Of a stretch of DNA of 64,000 nt, positions 51,702 through 62,684 are shown piece by piece (position 1 is the first letter of the stretch; every line of letters starts with the position of its first letter). The translations under genes and the position numbers were made by a program. Source of the DNA: Bursaphelenchus xylophilus (Eukaryota > Nematoda > Chromadorea > Rhabditida > Aphelenchoididae); NCBI GenBank assembly GCA_904066235.2, contig CAJFCV020000005.1, positions 744,001 to 808,000 on the forward strand. The letters run 5' to 3'. The notes under the pieces were generated by a model. That model was given only the letters and a program-made list of their open reading frames with translations. It was not told the DNA's origin and made no database searches.

Positions 51702-52375
51702 CAGGGTGTTCCTAGAATTATGGAAAAAACTATTCTTTAATAACTTTGTGCTTGGTGGTCCAATTAGAAAAAAATTTTTTGCATTTTACAGGAAAACCCT
51801 TGAGTTTTTAGAATCAAAAATAATTTTTTGCTTTGATCAGCGGAGACTTCGGTAATCCTCCTTGAATTCGGCGGAGTGTTTTTTTCACAAATGAGGCTGT
51901 AAATTGTTGTATGTGTGAAGAAAATAGGTGGGAAAGAATTCAGAAGATACAATATGACATTTATTTCAAATTTTTGTCATTCGACGGATACATTTTTTAA
52001 CCTCGGCGGACGATTTTTCTTCGACTTTGGAGAGTCAAAATTGGCTAAAACCAAAACGTATGGTATTCCTGGTGGCATGGCGCCTAAATACGACTTATTA
52101 CGTCTTTGGCCCACTGGGAGAAGAAAAAAAAGGCAATTCGGCGGAGAAATCGGCGGAGACAAAAATGAACCAATTTTTACAGCCTCGTTGTGAAAAAGCA
52201 CTCCGCCGAATTCAAGGCGGATTACGGAAGTCTCCGCCGATAAAACAAATATTTTTTTTTTGATTCTAAAAACTCCAAGGTTTTTCTGCAAAATGCAAAA
52301 GAAAATTTTCCGATTGGGCCACCGAGCACAAAGTTATTAAAGAATAGTTTTTTCCATAATTCTTGGAACACCCTG
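51702..52375. mobile_element. TA-flanked foldback (mariner-like non-autonomous element)
   Basis: The ends are CAGGGTGTTCC at 51702 and GGAACACCCTG at 52375, each next to TA. The inverted arms are about 180 bp (CAAAGTTATTAAAGAATAGT and complement; AATTCAAGGCGGATTACGG and complement). The interior has no transposase. The element sits inside the RTE fragment. Confidence 0.8.
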
Positions 52376-52377
52376 TA

Positions 52378-52795
52378 TATGCAAGTGCCCATTCCAGCAG
52401 TCTCTGGTACCATCTTCGTTCGTTTTTTCTAAGCTCCATCTTTGTCATGTGGTTGCATTTTCGTTTCTTATACCGTTTTCTTTGCTTCCACAATCCATCC
52501 TTCAGTCTAGTTCGAGCTCGGATATCTTCGTAGTTGATATGATCCATTAAAGATATACGGAGAATTCTTTGTTCCATTGAGCGTTGGCAACGCATTAACT
52601 TTTCCTGCGCATTTTTGGTCAGTGCCCATGCCTCGCAGCCATACAATAATACCGGAAGAATGCACATGTGACAGTATTTTCTTATATTATATGCTGATAG
52701 CCGGCGAGTCAAAAGACTGCTTACTTGACGGTAGGAATTCCAAGCCGAAGAACTCCTCCTTGAAACTTCCGTAATGTGTTGTTCATAAATCAGAA
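52378..52795 (-). pseudogene. RTE-type LINE reverse-transcriptase C-terminal fragment
   Basis: The minus strand encodes ITEVSRRSSSAWNSY, then ILPVLLYGCEAWALTKNAQE, then RCQRSMEQRILRISLMDHIN and RWYQRLLEWA. This is the familiar C-terminal region after the reverse-transcriptase core in RTE-like non-LTR elements (the LLYG.E.W and Q..MER.IL.I...D signatures). The frame is open for about 140 residues and then runs into the foldback at 52375. Sequence beyond the foldback (below 51700) may continue it. The 51155-51660 stretch and 52800-53139 hold no gene that I can see. Confidence 0.8.
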
Positions 52796-53139
52796 TTATT
52801 CTAAAAAAAATTTGACGGAAAATCTACAGTATTTTTTTAAAAAAATCCTAGTATGTTATTTGTACGTACAGTCTATGAAACAGCTTGTATGACTTTTCCG
52901 CGCATCGTTTAAAAATAGATTTTTGATTGGTTATAACTTTTATTCGTTAAAAGGCCTCAAAGACCTTCAATTTTGTTTGTTCGTGGAACACTCGGTTAAA
53001 CACACTACAAACTCCAAGCAGAACTTGTTTATCTCCCCTACATATACGTTTCCCGCTTGCTCACTGTTTCATTTCGGACTAGGAGAACTTTTTGTGCGGT
53101 GACTGCTCCAAATTTCCGTTTATTTTGGTCTCTTGAACG

Positions 53140-55162
53140 ATGGCGCTTCGTTGGGGGATCATTGGCTGTGGCGCCATTTCCCATGACTTTGTTCGTTCGC
53201 TCGGTGTAGCCAAGGAGAATCATAAAGTAAGTATGTCAAAGCTGGCCTTGAAACGTTCTATTAGGTAGTTGCTGCCGGAGCTAGCGCGTTGCAACGAGCC
53301 GAAGAATTTGTGCGAAAAGTTGGGCTCTCTGATGTGAAGGCGTTCGGAAGTTACGAGGAGTTGTTGACAGACAACAATGTTGGTATGTCTTGAGAATAAA
53401 CTTGTTATTATTACAATTACTATTTACTTTGGACTTTTTTCTAGACGTTGTATACATTGGCCTACTCAACGATGCACATGTAACTTGGACAGTAAAAGCG
53501 TTGAAGGCCGGGAAACATGTTCTCTGTGAGAAGCCGCTCGGAGTGAACTTGAAGGAAGTCAAGTTGATAGTTGAAACAGCTCGGGCTGAGAAGAAATTCT
53601 TGATGGAGGTAGGGATCTTAAGGCTAGCGGAAATGGTGCAAGTGCGACGCTAAGATTTTCTTTACATTTTACACAGACTTCGGGCGTAGGCCATATATCA
53701 GCGCGCTTTGCAGGGAGAGCCAAGATATTAAAAGCTTGTTATTTCGTAGTCAAAAACTTATGTCTTCTAAAAATACGTATTTCAAATACGAAGTCTCTGT
53801 GCCGCCTCTGCCGGAAGTTGTAGCCTTCCACTTTCCTTCACGTTTTTTGTAAAACCCTGTATCTTTGCGACCGAGGCACTTCCCACGTCAGCATGAAACC
53901 CGGCCCCGGTTAAATAGTGAACTTATAATAATATCAATGTTCTTCCAGGGATACTGGTCTCGCTTCTTCCCAGTTTGGTTGGATATCAAAAACAAGATCG
54001 CGGATCGTGATCTGGGCGCTTTGAGGCTTGTCCACATCAACTTGGGAATTCTGTTGCCCGAAAATAGGAGGGATGTGAGCAAAGGGTCGACTCCCTTGTA
54101 TGATATCGGAGTGTATCCGGTCAGTCTGGCGTTGTATGCGTTCGGGAAGAAGGCCACAAAAGTTGATGCCATTGGGGCCAAGGATGAGCACAATACGGAC
54201 ATCTGGGCCAATATTACTCTTCAATTCGGCGATGATCAACGGGCGCTTTTGTATTACGACGCCAACAATCGGACCGTTAACAATGCCATCCTGAACTTTG
54301 AGAATGGAAGTATTCAAGTGAGTTGATGGCGATTTAAAGTGAAGCACCTGATCCATTGGCAAAAAACGTATCATTTTGCATCCGGGAGGTATCAAAAAAT
54401 GTAGCAAAATGTCTCCCCTTCCAAGTGGAGAAACTTCGTTTTGAAACGCGCCGTTTCCCTTACAAAAAGAGCTGGCGCGATTTGAAATCGGAGTTTATTC
54501 ACTTGCAGAAGGAGGTATTTTGCCACATTTTTTGTTACTTCCTGGATGCAAAATGGTACGTTTTTTGCCACTGGATCAGGTCCCTGTAACGGAAAGTTTT
54601 ACAGATCCCTGACTTCTTCTGGTCCCCCAGTGAGTACATTGTCACCAACCGAGAGACTAATCAACATACGACTGTCAAATATTCGTATCCGGCCAGTGAA
54701 CATGACTATAATTACAGTCACAGCTCCGGCTTGAGCTACGAAGCCGATCACGTGTACAGGAAGATCAAGGAAGGTAAGAAAAAAAGAAGCTTTGATGCTA
54801 TCAGTCTGTCGGGAAAATAATGTGCACAATGTCGCTAGATAGTGTTGCTGAAGTCAAAAGATATTTGATTTTGTCGCGATACAATTAATTGTTCCGCAGG
54901 CGATGCGATTTTCGATGCAACAGAGTGCTCATTATTTTCCCGACAGAGTGATGTAGATAGCAAGAAGTAATGCTTCCAGTGTTTTTGGGTGAATTTTGTC
55001 ATCAAAAGTTGTATTTCTATTTCTATCTTGGAAAGTAATGTTTATAATATAATTTCAGGTCAAATTGAGAGTGAAAAGATGAGTCATGAGGAGACGATCG
55101 CGATACACGAGGTCTTGGAGAAGGTCAAAAAAGACCTTGGAGTGGTATTTCCTCAGGATTAG
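53140..55162 (+). CDS. DHDH: Trans-1,2-dihydrobenzene-1,2-diol dehydrogenase (Gfo/Idh/MocA family)
   Basis: Six exons (53140-53226, 53265-53382, 53445-53608, 53949-54317, 54605-54773, 55059-55162) give 336 residues, close to the ~334 of mammalian DHDH, with consistent phases. The N-terminus is a Rossmann NAD(P)-binding fold (RWGIIGCGAISHDFVRSL) and the EKP motif of the family is present (HVLCEKPLGVN). The C-terminal sheet domain has LLPENRRDV, YDIGVYPVSLALYAFG and the substrate-side strands. The enzyme oxidises aromatic trans-dihydrodiols, and in mammals also dicarbonyls and D-xylose, in the cytosol with NADP+. No signal peptide is present, as expected. It appears complete. Introns 3, 4 and 5 carry family B, C and E elements respectively. 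Confidence 0.93.
53632..53890. mobile_element. Family B remnant (intronic)
   Basis: GGTGCAAGTGCGACGCTAAG on the left and GAGGCACTTCCC on the right bound a short, diverged copy in DHDH intron 3. Confidence 0.6.
54337..54591. mobile_element. Family C MITE (intronic)
   Basis: ACCTGATCCATTGGCAAAAA on the left and TGGATCAGGTCCCTGTA on the right bound a copy in DHDH intron 4. Its right end lies 14 bases before the acceptor. Confidence 0.75.
54800..54952. mobile_element. Family E MITE (intronic)
   Basis: ATCAGTCTGTCGGGAAAATA on the left and ATTATTTTCCCGACAGAGTG on the right bound a copy in DHDH intron 5. Confidence 0.8.
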
Positions 55163-55415
55163 AGGAGGCTTAATATCATTCATATAATAGATGGTCTTTC
55201 TATTCAAGTCAAAATTTTCATATCAAATAAACAATATATGTTTTTGTTATGTCGGAAAAATTATTTCATACTCCCGCGGAGCCGGAGAAAAATCGCGAAT
55301 TTTATTACAACCAAAGCCGGAAAATGAAAAAGTCATCATTTTTTTTGTGTCTCAAAAATCAGACTAAACATCTATTCACGAAAATTCACTGTTGTTGACC
55401 GGTCGGTTCGCGTCA

Positions 55416-58400
55416 ATGAAGAAAATGAATGTTTTCGCGTAAGTCGATTTACTTCACTTCTGTCGGGGAAATAATGCGGATTTGTCGCGGCAAAATGTCT
55501 GGCCTGGTCGCTCACCAAATCTCCAGCTGTCGCAAAGCGATAATGGGCAATTTTAAGGCGCGACAAATCCAAATTATTTTCCCGACGGACTGATAAGCGT
55601 GGATGGGATTATATACATTTTACTTACTCTCTCTCAAAAAATATTTTTTTTTGTTTCTTCCGAGCTGTGCCCGTACTAAAATTTGTCGTCTTCTACTGCG
55701 TTCCATAAAGTACGCAGACTTTTTTTCGCCTTTTTTTTGCACCACACAATGCGTTTCATTGCACGCCGCCAGCTGGAAAAAGCTTGCATCGCTGCGACGT
55801 TTCAATTGCACAGTGCAAAAGGTCAACTGCACAGTGCGGAAAACTTGCGGTAAAAAGTCAACCAAAGCAAGGAAAAGCAAAAAATAAAAATAAAAAAAAA
55901 TAAAAATTTTTTAAAATATTTTTTTTCTCCCCTCAAAAGCCAACCTCTCAAAAGCAGGTTCATTCAAGAAAATTCACTGCTATTGACCGGTCGGTTCGTG
56001 TCAATGAAGAGAATGAATGTTTTCGCGAAGTCAGTTTATAAACGCGGCCAAGATTTCGTCTTACGTTAGTCTAAGAAATTTCGCGCTAAATCAAAGTTGG
56101 CTGAAAATGATATGGCGCAGTTCCGAAAACTTTCACGGGCCCAGCTCTCATCTCGAGGGCAACTCGAAAATAAGCTGAAACGTAGCTTTGGTGAGCTGGG
56201 GCCAATGCGCTAACTGAAACTTTGCGATTAGCTGAAGATGGTAAGGCGCAGCGTCGGAAAATTTGCACGAACGCAGCTCGCGTCTTGGGCGCAGCTCGAA
56301 GACAAGAGTTAGCTCCGGCGAGAGCTGCGAAAGCTTGTTTTCCGAGCTGCCCCCAAGATGCGAGCTGCGCCCACGCCAGTTTTCCGAGCTGCGCCCTTCC
56401 ATTTTCAGCTAATAGCAAACTTTCAGTTAGCGCATTGGCCCCAGCTCACCAAAGCTACGTTTCAGCGTATTTTCGAGTTGCCGTCTAGATGGGCCCGTGA
56501 AAGTTTTCGGAGCTGCGCCCTATAATATAATTTTCAGCTAACTTAGCGTATTCGCCCCATTCGCAGCTTTGTGAAATATTTTTTTTTTGCCTGGGCGCAG
56601 CTTGGGAAAAATGTCGTTGGCTAGGGCGCGGCTTGGAAAAATGAGCTGCGCCCGTGCCAGTTTTCCGAGCCGCGCCCTACCATTTTCAGCTAACTTTCCG
56701 CAAACTTTCATTTAACGCATTGGCCCCGAGGTGCATCTTGGGAAAAAATTTAGACTCAGTGGCCAAAAAAATTCATCTAAAAGTTGGCTAAAGTGGTCGG
56801 AAGCGTCCTACGCCCGAGGCTTGTCTCGTTCTAAAATTTTTTTAGCAAAATTTCAGATAGTACTTGGCTTGGGCGCAGTTTGGAAAGAGCGTTTTCGGCT
56901 TGGGCGCGGCTTGGGAAAATACTTTTTGTCTGGCTAAAAAGTTCAAGCTACTTTCCTTTTTTAACTTACTCCCTTTAGGCTCGTTCTCCTGTCGGCGGCG
57001 CTGGCCGCCGCTCACTCGGACCGCGAGCGCTTCCACGAAGGCAGCATCGATGCGTTCACCGCAGTTTCCTGCGGTGCGGAATCCGTGGTGTCGGTTTTGG
57101 GCGACAAATGCCTTACCCAGTACGAAGACTGTCACATCCTCGACGGAGACATTCTGCTGGTGGGAGACGGCAGTAAGGGCCGGTTGGTTTTCTCCACAAG
57201 GAACGGCCACACACTCGACGAATACTGGAAGACGCTGTCTGCGATCCATTACGCCTGCCTCTTCCATGCCGGCAGAACGTATGGCGTCAAGCACAAGGGA
57301 ACAAAGTGAGTGAAAGTTTTTACTTTTTTTTTGCAAAAATTTACTTTTGTTTGAAGTGCACGCTTAAAAAGCGATTTTTTTGTCGCACTTAAATTTGAAG
57401 GGTGAAGTGAACATTTGCAAGTTGTTTTCTGGCTGTTGTAACGTCTCAAAAAGCATATAAACCCCGTCGGCCTAGGCAAAAACGAAATTTAAGCTGAGGC
57501 GCGGGCGCAGCTTGGAAAATTGACTTTCGTCTTAAGGTCAATTTCATCACGAAGGACGGACGGAAAGGTCCGCTAAAAAAAAGAAAAGAGGAGGGTGGGG
57601 GGCAGGGGAGGGGGGGAGGTTTTCGATGGCGCTGATTTCGAATATTGTATCCATTTTTTCTGAATTTTACAATTTTGCTTAAACAGTAGCGTTAATTATA
57701 GTAATAGCAAAAATCAGAAAAGGCGGACATACTGCAGGCCTTCGCCAAGTCTCCGCCGAGCCTTTGCCGAGAGTCCGCCGACAATCCCACGGCTTTGCCA
57801 GACTTTACTTCCTGCAATCGGAAAAAGTTCCTTATTTTGGCCACAACAAAGGTACTCCGCGAACACGCTTCGACCTAGCTGGCACTGAATTACTGTCATA
57901 GCTCTATAGTTTTATGGGTACCTACGAAGGCTGTGACGACTCATTTCGTTCCATACGGAGGCAATAAATTTAGTTCCGGACATGTTTCATCGTATAAAGT
58001 GTAAAACCACAGGCTGCAGCCGTTTTTGACGGGTAAGGTGGTACTTAAAAAAGAAGGTACCTCACTAACTAAATCCGCTGTCCGGGCATTGACAACGATG
58101 AATTGAGCGAGCACACTAAATTTGGGCTAATTCCGACCAGTTTCCGCAAAGTTATAAGTTGTGGCCAAAATAAGGAACTTTTACCCTGCAATCTTTTTTT
58201 TTTGGGTATCCACCTGCCATACGTCCCGTACCGATCGGTTTTGTGCCGACCCGAAATGCCGTCGACCCGAAAAATAAAGAGGCCGATGAATTTGCATATT
58301 CGAAACGTTCACCTTTCCCTGTTGTGGGCCGAGCTGCGGCTCTTTTTTGGTTGTGGAAAGTTTTTAGATAGGGCCACAAAACACATTCTTCTACCATTTT

Positions 58401-59548
58401 CCATATTACGTATTTTATACTTCAGTCAGCACATGGAAGTGGATTGCATGTCCGTCAAGAGGAAGGTACATGGCGAGAGCGGTAGAAAGCTGTGTGAATT
58501 TCCTCGTCGTCCCCACGTAGAATATATTAATGAAGTGAAAGCGGTCAAGTCCGGGGAGACGGGTAGGTTTTATTTTGCTTTGTTTTTAGAAGGAAAACAC
58601 TCCTATGAATATGGAGATACAGGTCGAGAAATTTTTGTGGTTCAGAACGTGCAAAAACTAGCTGTCCAATTTTGGTTTGTAACGGCGAAAAAACCCTCAG
58701 AACTTTTCTCACAACACCATGCAAATGCCCCCTTTTTCACATTGGAACTACTAATTAAGGTGTACAGTGGGGGACCTTATCCAGTGGCAAACAACGTGCC
58801 ATTTTGCATCCGGGAAGAATCAAAAATGTGGCAAAATGCTTCGCTCTCCAAGTGAAACAACTTCGATTTCAAAATCACTCTTTTTGTGAGGGAAAGGGCA
58901 CGCCGAAGTTGTTTTCACTTGGAAAGGGAAGCATTTTGCCACATTTTTTGATGCTTCCCGGATGCATAATGGTACGTTTTTTGCCACTGGTCAGGCCCCC
59001 CACTGTACACCTTAATTAGTAGCAGCTAATTCTTACATATTCTGAATCAGAAATATTTAGCAATTTTTTTGAAATATTTCTTTACCTGCAACCCCATACC
59101 CCATATATGGAAGTAAATACTTTTCTTTGTAATTTTTTTTTCAGGATCCATCTATACCTTTAAGAACGTTATGGACTCGTGCCCGCAGGAACTTGGCGGC
59201 GTGTTCCCCGTCGACAAGGAGCTTTTGGACTCGGTGGCTAGCGATCAGTATCTCAAAACGGGCATCAAGAATGCGGGAAAGTGCTATTATTCTGTGAGCG
59301 GAGTTGGAGTGGAGCAGAACGACGTGGAAGTCAAGAAAGCTGCCGACAAGGCTTGCAAATTCGGTGTTGATGGACAGTTGTAAGTTTGTGGTTGAGGGTC
59401 TGAATGGCCGGGAAGTGTCGCTGAAACTTGACTGTTCTTGCCGCACGATTTTTTTTTTTTTTTTTTTTTTTTGATAATTTCGTTTTTTATTTTCAGGACT
59501 TGCCAAGACGCTGGACTCAGCTACTGCGAGTATGTATATCCACAATGA
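55416..59548 (+). CDS. Unrecognised secreted Cys-containing protein (family member 1)
   Basis: Five exons (55416-55438, 56979-57305, 58426-58562, 59145-59379, 59497-59548) join in phase into 257 residues. The 23-base first exon (MKKMNVF plus two bases, perfect GTAAGT donor) lies 1.5 kb upstream; joined to the next it makes an ideal signal peptide (MKKMNVFALVLLSAALAAA). The mature part has two stretches with several cysteines: SCGAESVVSVLGDKCLTQYE region (residues ~40-130) and a C-terminal GKCYYSVSGVGVEQNDVEVK region ending DGQLTCQDAGLSYCEYVYPQ. I do not recognise the family. A paralogue lies at 62685-64000 on the other strand. Introns hold family A, C, D, E and F elements. A secreted role is supported; anything further is unknown. 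Confidence 0.75.
55455..55594. mobile_element. Family E MITE (intronic)
   Basis: CTTCTGTCGGGGAAATAATG on the left and ATTATTTTCCCGACGGACTG on the right bound a copy 16 bases after the first donor of the secreted-protein gene. Confidence 0.75.
55965..56034 (+). pseudogene. Second, dead copy of the signal-peptide exon
   Basis: About 70 bases repeat 55374-55443 (ATTGACCGGTCGGTTCG, then ATGAAGAGAATGAATGTTTT at 56004). The donor is broken: GCGTAAGTC in the first copy reads GCGAAGTC here. Read-through meets a stop after about 21 codons. Confidence 0.7.
56085..56935. repeat. Family F repeat tract (intronic)
   Basis: GAGCTGCGCCC and GGGCGCAGCTCG units in both orientations alternate with AACTTTCAGTTAGCGCATTG. 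It fills most of the first long intron of the secreted-protein gene. Confidence 0.75.
57820..58185. mobile_element. Family A hAT-type MITE with target duplication (intronic)
   Basis: The element is bounded by GGAAAAAGTTCC and GGAACTTTTACC. It is flanked by CTGCAATC on both sides (57812-57819 and 58186-58193), an 8-bp duplication typical of hAT transposition. Confidence 0.88.
58583..59140. repeat. Family D element interrupted by a family C element
   Basis: Family D sequence (AAGGAAAACACTCCTATGAA to CTACTAATTAAGGTG) stops at 58762 and resumes at 59008 with CACCTTAATTAGTAG. Between them is a family C element (58765-59005) flanked by TA. This shows C moved after D. Confidence 0.8.
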
Positions 59549-59759
59549 ATAAACTACGGGCTCTCGACGTACTGTATGTGTTGCTAAATTTGAATAAACT
59601 TCGTTGTGTCCCAAGGTTTTGGAATTGCACCCTGAAAAAGCAATTTTTGTTCGGCGCTACTTTTTCACTCACTTGAAGTATGGGTTGTCCAGAAAGTTCG
59701 TTGCCCCCTACCCGGGCCCTACGTCGTAAGCGGCAATAAAAAAGTTCATTCCAGAAAGG

Positions 59760-60185
59760 AGTAGGACCAAACACACCCCAGCAGCGCCACCAGCCAATTC
59801 ACCGTGCAATCCCCGCAATTCAACCAGATCACCCAACCTTCATCTGCATACCGCCACGAATAACTCAACTGCTAATTGGCATTCCGCACCGACTGGTCAT
59901 TGGGACGTGACTTTGGGAATAATCATTCATATTCTTTTGGTTGTTTCTGAGGCGGACGGTCGACCATTGCTCGCCGTCCTCACCTCTTCCTATTGTGTGA
60001 TTTGCCCCTTTGTTGGCGTTATTTTCAGACAATAAATACCTCAGTGAAACATCTGTCGGCCCTTTGTTTGAGTATCTCGGGTCGTTATCCCGTTATATAC
60101 TCCTTTCCTAGTGACCTTTGCCCCATTGATGGTATAAAAGGCCCTATTAAGGTCACTGCTGTTTACCGGTCGTTCTTGGGTGGGG
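59760..60185. repeat. Possible diverged solo LTR
   Basis: It opens with AGTAGGACCAAACACACCCC, like the LTR start AGTAGGACCAGCGGCACCCC at 38552. It later has TATTGTGTGATTTGCCCCTTT and CAATAAATACCTC where the LTR has TATTGTGTGCTATCG and GGATAAATATAC. I could not find a clear right end or target duplication. Confidence 0.4.
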
Positions 60186-60269
60186 GACAATGCCCTAGCT
60201 GAAAGTTTTCTCTCATCTCGGGGGTAGCTCTGAAGCAAGCAGAAACGTAGCTTTCTCGAGCTGCGAAAG

Positions 60270-60505
60270 AGAAATTGACTAAAGTGGTCGGAAGCGTCCG
60301 ACGCCCGAGGCTTGTCTGACTCTAAAATTATTTTAGCAAAATTTCAGATAGTACTTGGCTTGGGCGCAGCTTGGAAAGATTGTTTTCGGCCTGGGCGCAG
60401 CTTGGGAAAATATTTTTTTGTCTGGCTAAAAAGTTCAAGCTCCTTTCCTTGTTTAACTTACTCCCTTTAGTCTCGTTCTGCTGTCGGCGGCACTGCCTGT
60501 TATAT
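60270..60505 (+). pseudogene. Partial duplicate of the upstream part of exon 56979 and its intron end
   Basis: Sequence from about 60275 to 60495 matches 56785-57000: TCGGAAGCGTCC, AGATAGTACTTGGCTTGGGC, then TTTAACTTACTCCCTTTAG and the first codons of the exon (CTCGTTCTGCTGTCGGCGG). It breaks off after about eight codons. It is a relic of another family copy. Confidence 0.7.
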
Positions 60506-60798
60506 TGAACACCAATCGCGGATAGTGAGAGGTTTTCATCAGCGGAAATTGGCTTCAAAAATCCTTTAACAAAGACCGACAAGTGTACCGACGCTCAGCC
60601 AAATTATATATTTATTCGATGACTTGTAACTCCCAAACGGCTTGTTCAAATAAATACATTCACTTGCTAGGAATAGGGTTCATATTTTTGAGATTGTATT
60701 CGAAGGCGTTCAGTCCTTGATTCGCACGACATGATCTAAAAATACGTGTAATAAAATATGAGAATTAAGAAATGTGGGACCTTGACCGGTCAACAACC

Positions 60799-61284
60799 AA
60801 CAAAGGGAAGTACCGTCAAGTGCGACGGTCAGATTTTGTCTCAATTTTTCGCACTTTTCGGGAATAGGCCACATCAATTGCTGGAAATTTTAGCGCGCGC
60901 TTTGCACGGACAGCCGAGATATGGAACGATCCCTGCGGCCGAGAGAGTACGGGGAACGCGGAGAGCTGCGAGAGGGCCACATTTTTTGGCTATGTCTTTG
61001 CCAGTTTCGTGCGGAAAAAAAAGATTTTTTGTGGAAATATTACCTTCTACGGGAGAAATAGGCATAAAGTTTTTGATGGTAAAATTCAAAAAAAAATTTG
61101 AAATTTTGAAAATTCTTTAATCTAAAAGTTTCGGTAATTTTAGCAAAATACAAGCCAAAAAATGTCGCATAAACCTTAAAATTTTGAAATGAAATTTTTA
61201 GAATTTTTCGACTAAAAAATTTCGGTCGTTTCCGTAAAGCGCGAACTAGGAGTCTGGCATTTGCCTGAGAAAAAAAAATATTCT
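60799..61284. mobile_element. Family B copy split by a foldback
   Basis: The left end AACAAAGGGAAGTACCGTCA opens a family B copy. The matching right-end sequence (TTTCATCAAAATGTGAGGGT, then CGCACTTCGAGC) lies at 62085-62137, beyond the foldback 61285-62075. The foldback probably inserted into it. Confidence 0.6.
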
Positions 61285-62075
61285 AACAAGGGAAGTCGTT
61301 CAGATCGCAAATGAGTTGAGCTATGGGACCGGTATATTCTGATTCTCCATATTCGAAAACGGTAAGAGCTAAAACAATTTTTCCGTCTGGGTCCTGGTTT
61401 TCGAGAAAATCGACTGTAAAGTTTGGCCGGAAAAAACCTCGCTAAATAGTCCTCGCTCCGAAAGACATTTGGGCCAATAGCCAAATGGCGGAGGGCGAGT
61501 GAAAACGCTCTCAAAATTCTTTTGTCCGGGATGCCGGGGAGGGTTCGAGTCTCGCTAGGAGCAAACCCTAATTTATAATGGTTGCAAAGCAAAAAAAATA
61601 TTTTTCCTTTTGCGTACTTTGGAGAAAATATTGAAATGCATGTCAAATAGGCATATCTATGCGTTGAACTCAAAAATGAAGCGTTTATTCCTAAAAAAAA
61701 CTATTTGATCTAAAATTATTGGGGTACACTTTGCCACAAAAAACTAAAAAATTTTTATTTTTTATCATTTTCAATATCAAAGCTCTTTGCACATGGGTTT
61801 GAGCCTAGCGGGACTCGAACCTTCCCCGGCATCCCGGACAAAAGAATTTTGAGAGCGTTTTCACTCGCCCTCCGCCATTTGGCTCTTGATCCAAAGGTCT
61901 TTCGGAGCGAGGACTATTTAGCGGGGTTTCCGGTCAAACTTTACGGTCGATTTTCTCGAAAACCAGGGCCCAGACGGAAAAATTGTTTTAGCTCTTACCG
62001 TTTTCGAATATGGAGAATCAGAATATACCGGTCCCATAGCTCAACTCATTTGCGATCTGAACCACTTCCCTTGTA
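61285..62075. repeat. ~790-bp foldback with tRNA-like B-box in each arm
   Basis: The arms of about 290 bp are inverted: ACAAGGGAAGTCGTTCAGAT at 61288 and TGAACCACTTCCCTTGT at 62075. Each arm carries GGTTCGAGTCTCGCTAGGAG or its close complement and AAATGGCGGAGGGCGAG. These resemble the B and A boxes of tRNA genes. I could not fold a full tRNA. Confidence 0.65.
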
Positions 62076-62191
62076 AGTTCGTGGCAAGTTTCATCAAAAT
62101 GTGAGGGTCGCACTTCGAGCATTTCCATTGTAAAGTTAACCAAAAAAGTGTAGTGCAAAATTGATCGGTTTTGGTCCGAAGTTCAGCTTGG

Positions 62192-62591
62192 GAAAAAAGT
62201 TCCTTATTTTGGCAACAACAAAGGTACTCCGCGAACTGCGCCCAAGCTTGGGCACTAAAGTTAGGAAAAAAACGCTTCGAACTAGCTGGCACTGAATTAC
62301 TATAATAGGTCTTGTTTTAAGGGTACCTACGAAGGCTGTGACGACTCATTTAGTTCCATACGGAGGCAATAAGTTTAGTTCCGGACATGTTTCATCGTAT
62401 AAAATGTGAAATCACAGGCTGCAGCCGTTTTTGAAGGGTAAGGTGGTACTGAAAAAAAGAAGGTACCTCACTAACTAAATCCACTGTGCGGGTATTGACA
62501 ACGATGAATTGAGCGAGCACGCTAAATTTGGGCTAATTCCGACCAGTTTCCGCAAAGTTATAAGTTGTGGCCAAAATACGGAACTTTTACC
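62192..62591. mobile_element. Family A hAT-type MITE with target duplication
   Basis: The element is bounded by GAAAAAAGTTCC and GGAACTTTTACC. It is flanked by CAGCTTGG at 62184-62191 and 62592-62599, an 8-bp duplication. It lies just downstream of the minus-strand family member 2. Confidence 0.88.
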
Positions 62592-62684
62592 CAGCTTGGC
62601 AACAATACTGTTCAGATGGCTCACATTGACCGGTCAGGTCTCCCTAATAACCCATCTTTTCCGTCGAAATCTCCCACAACTTAC

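Noticed and set aside
52266..52376. C-terminal extension of the RTE fragment
   Set aside because: This part of the frame lies inside the inserted foldback element and is not LINE sequence.
58103..58855. 250-residue open frame
   Set aside because: It is a composite of the end of the hAT MITE, the real 58426-58562 exon and family D/C repeat sequence. Only the exon is supported by splice phases.
61490..61575. tRNA gene
   Set aside because: A- and B-box-like motifs are present but the anticodon, T and acceptor stems do not pair properly. Reported only as a tRNA-like promoter motif.
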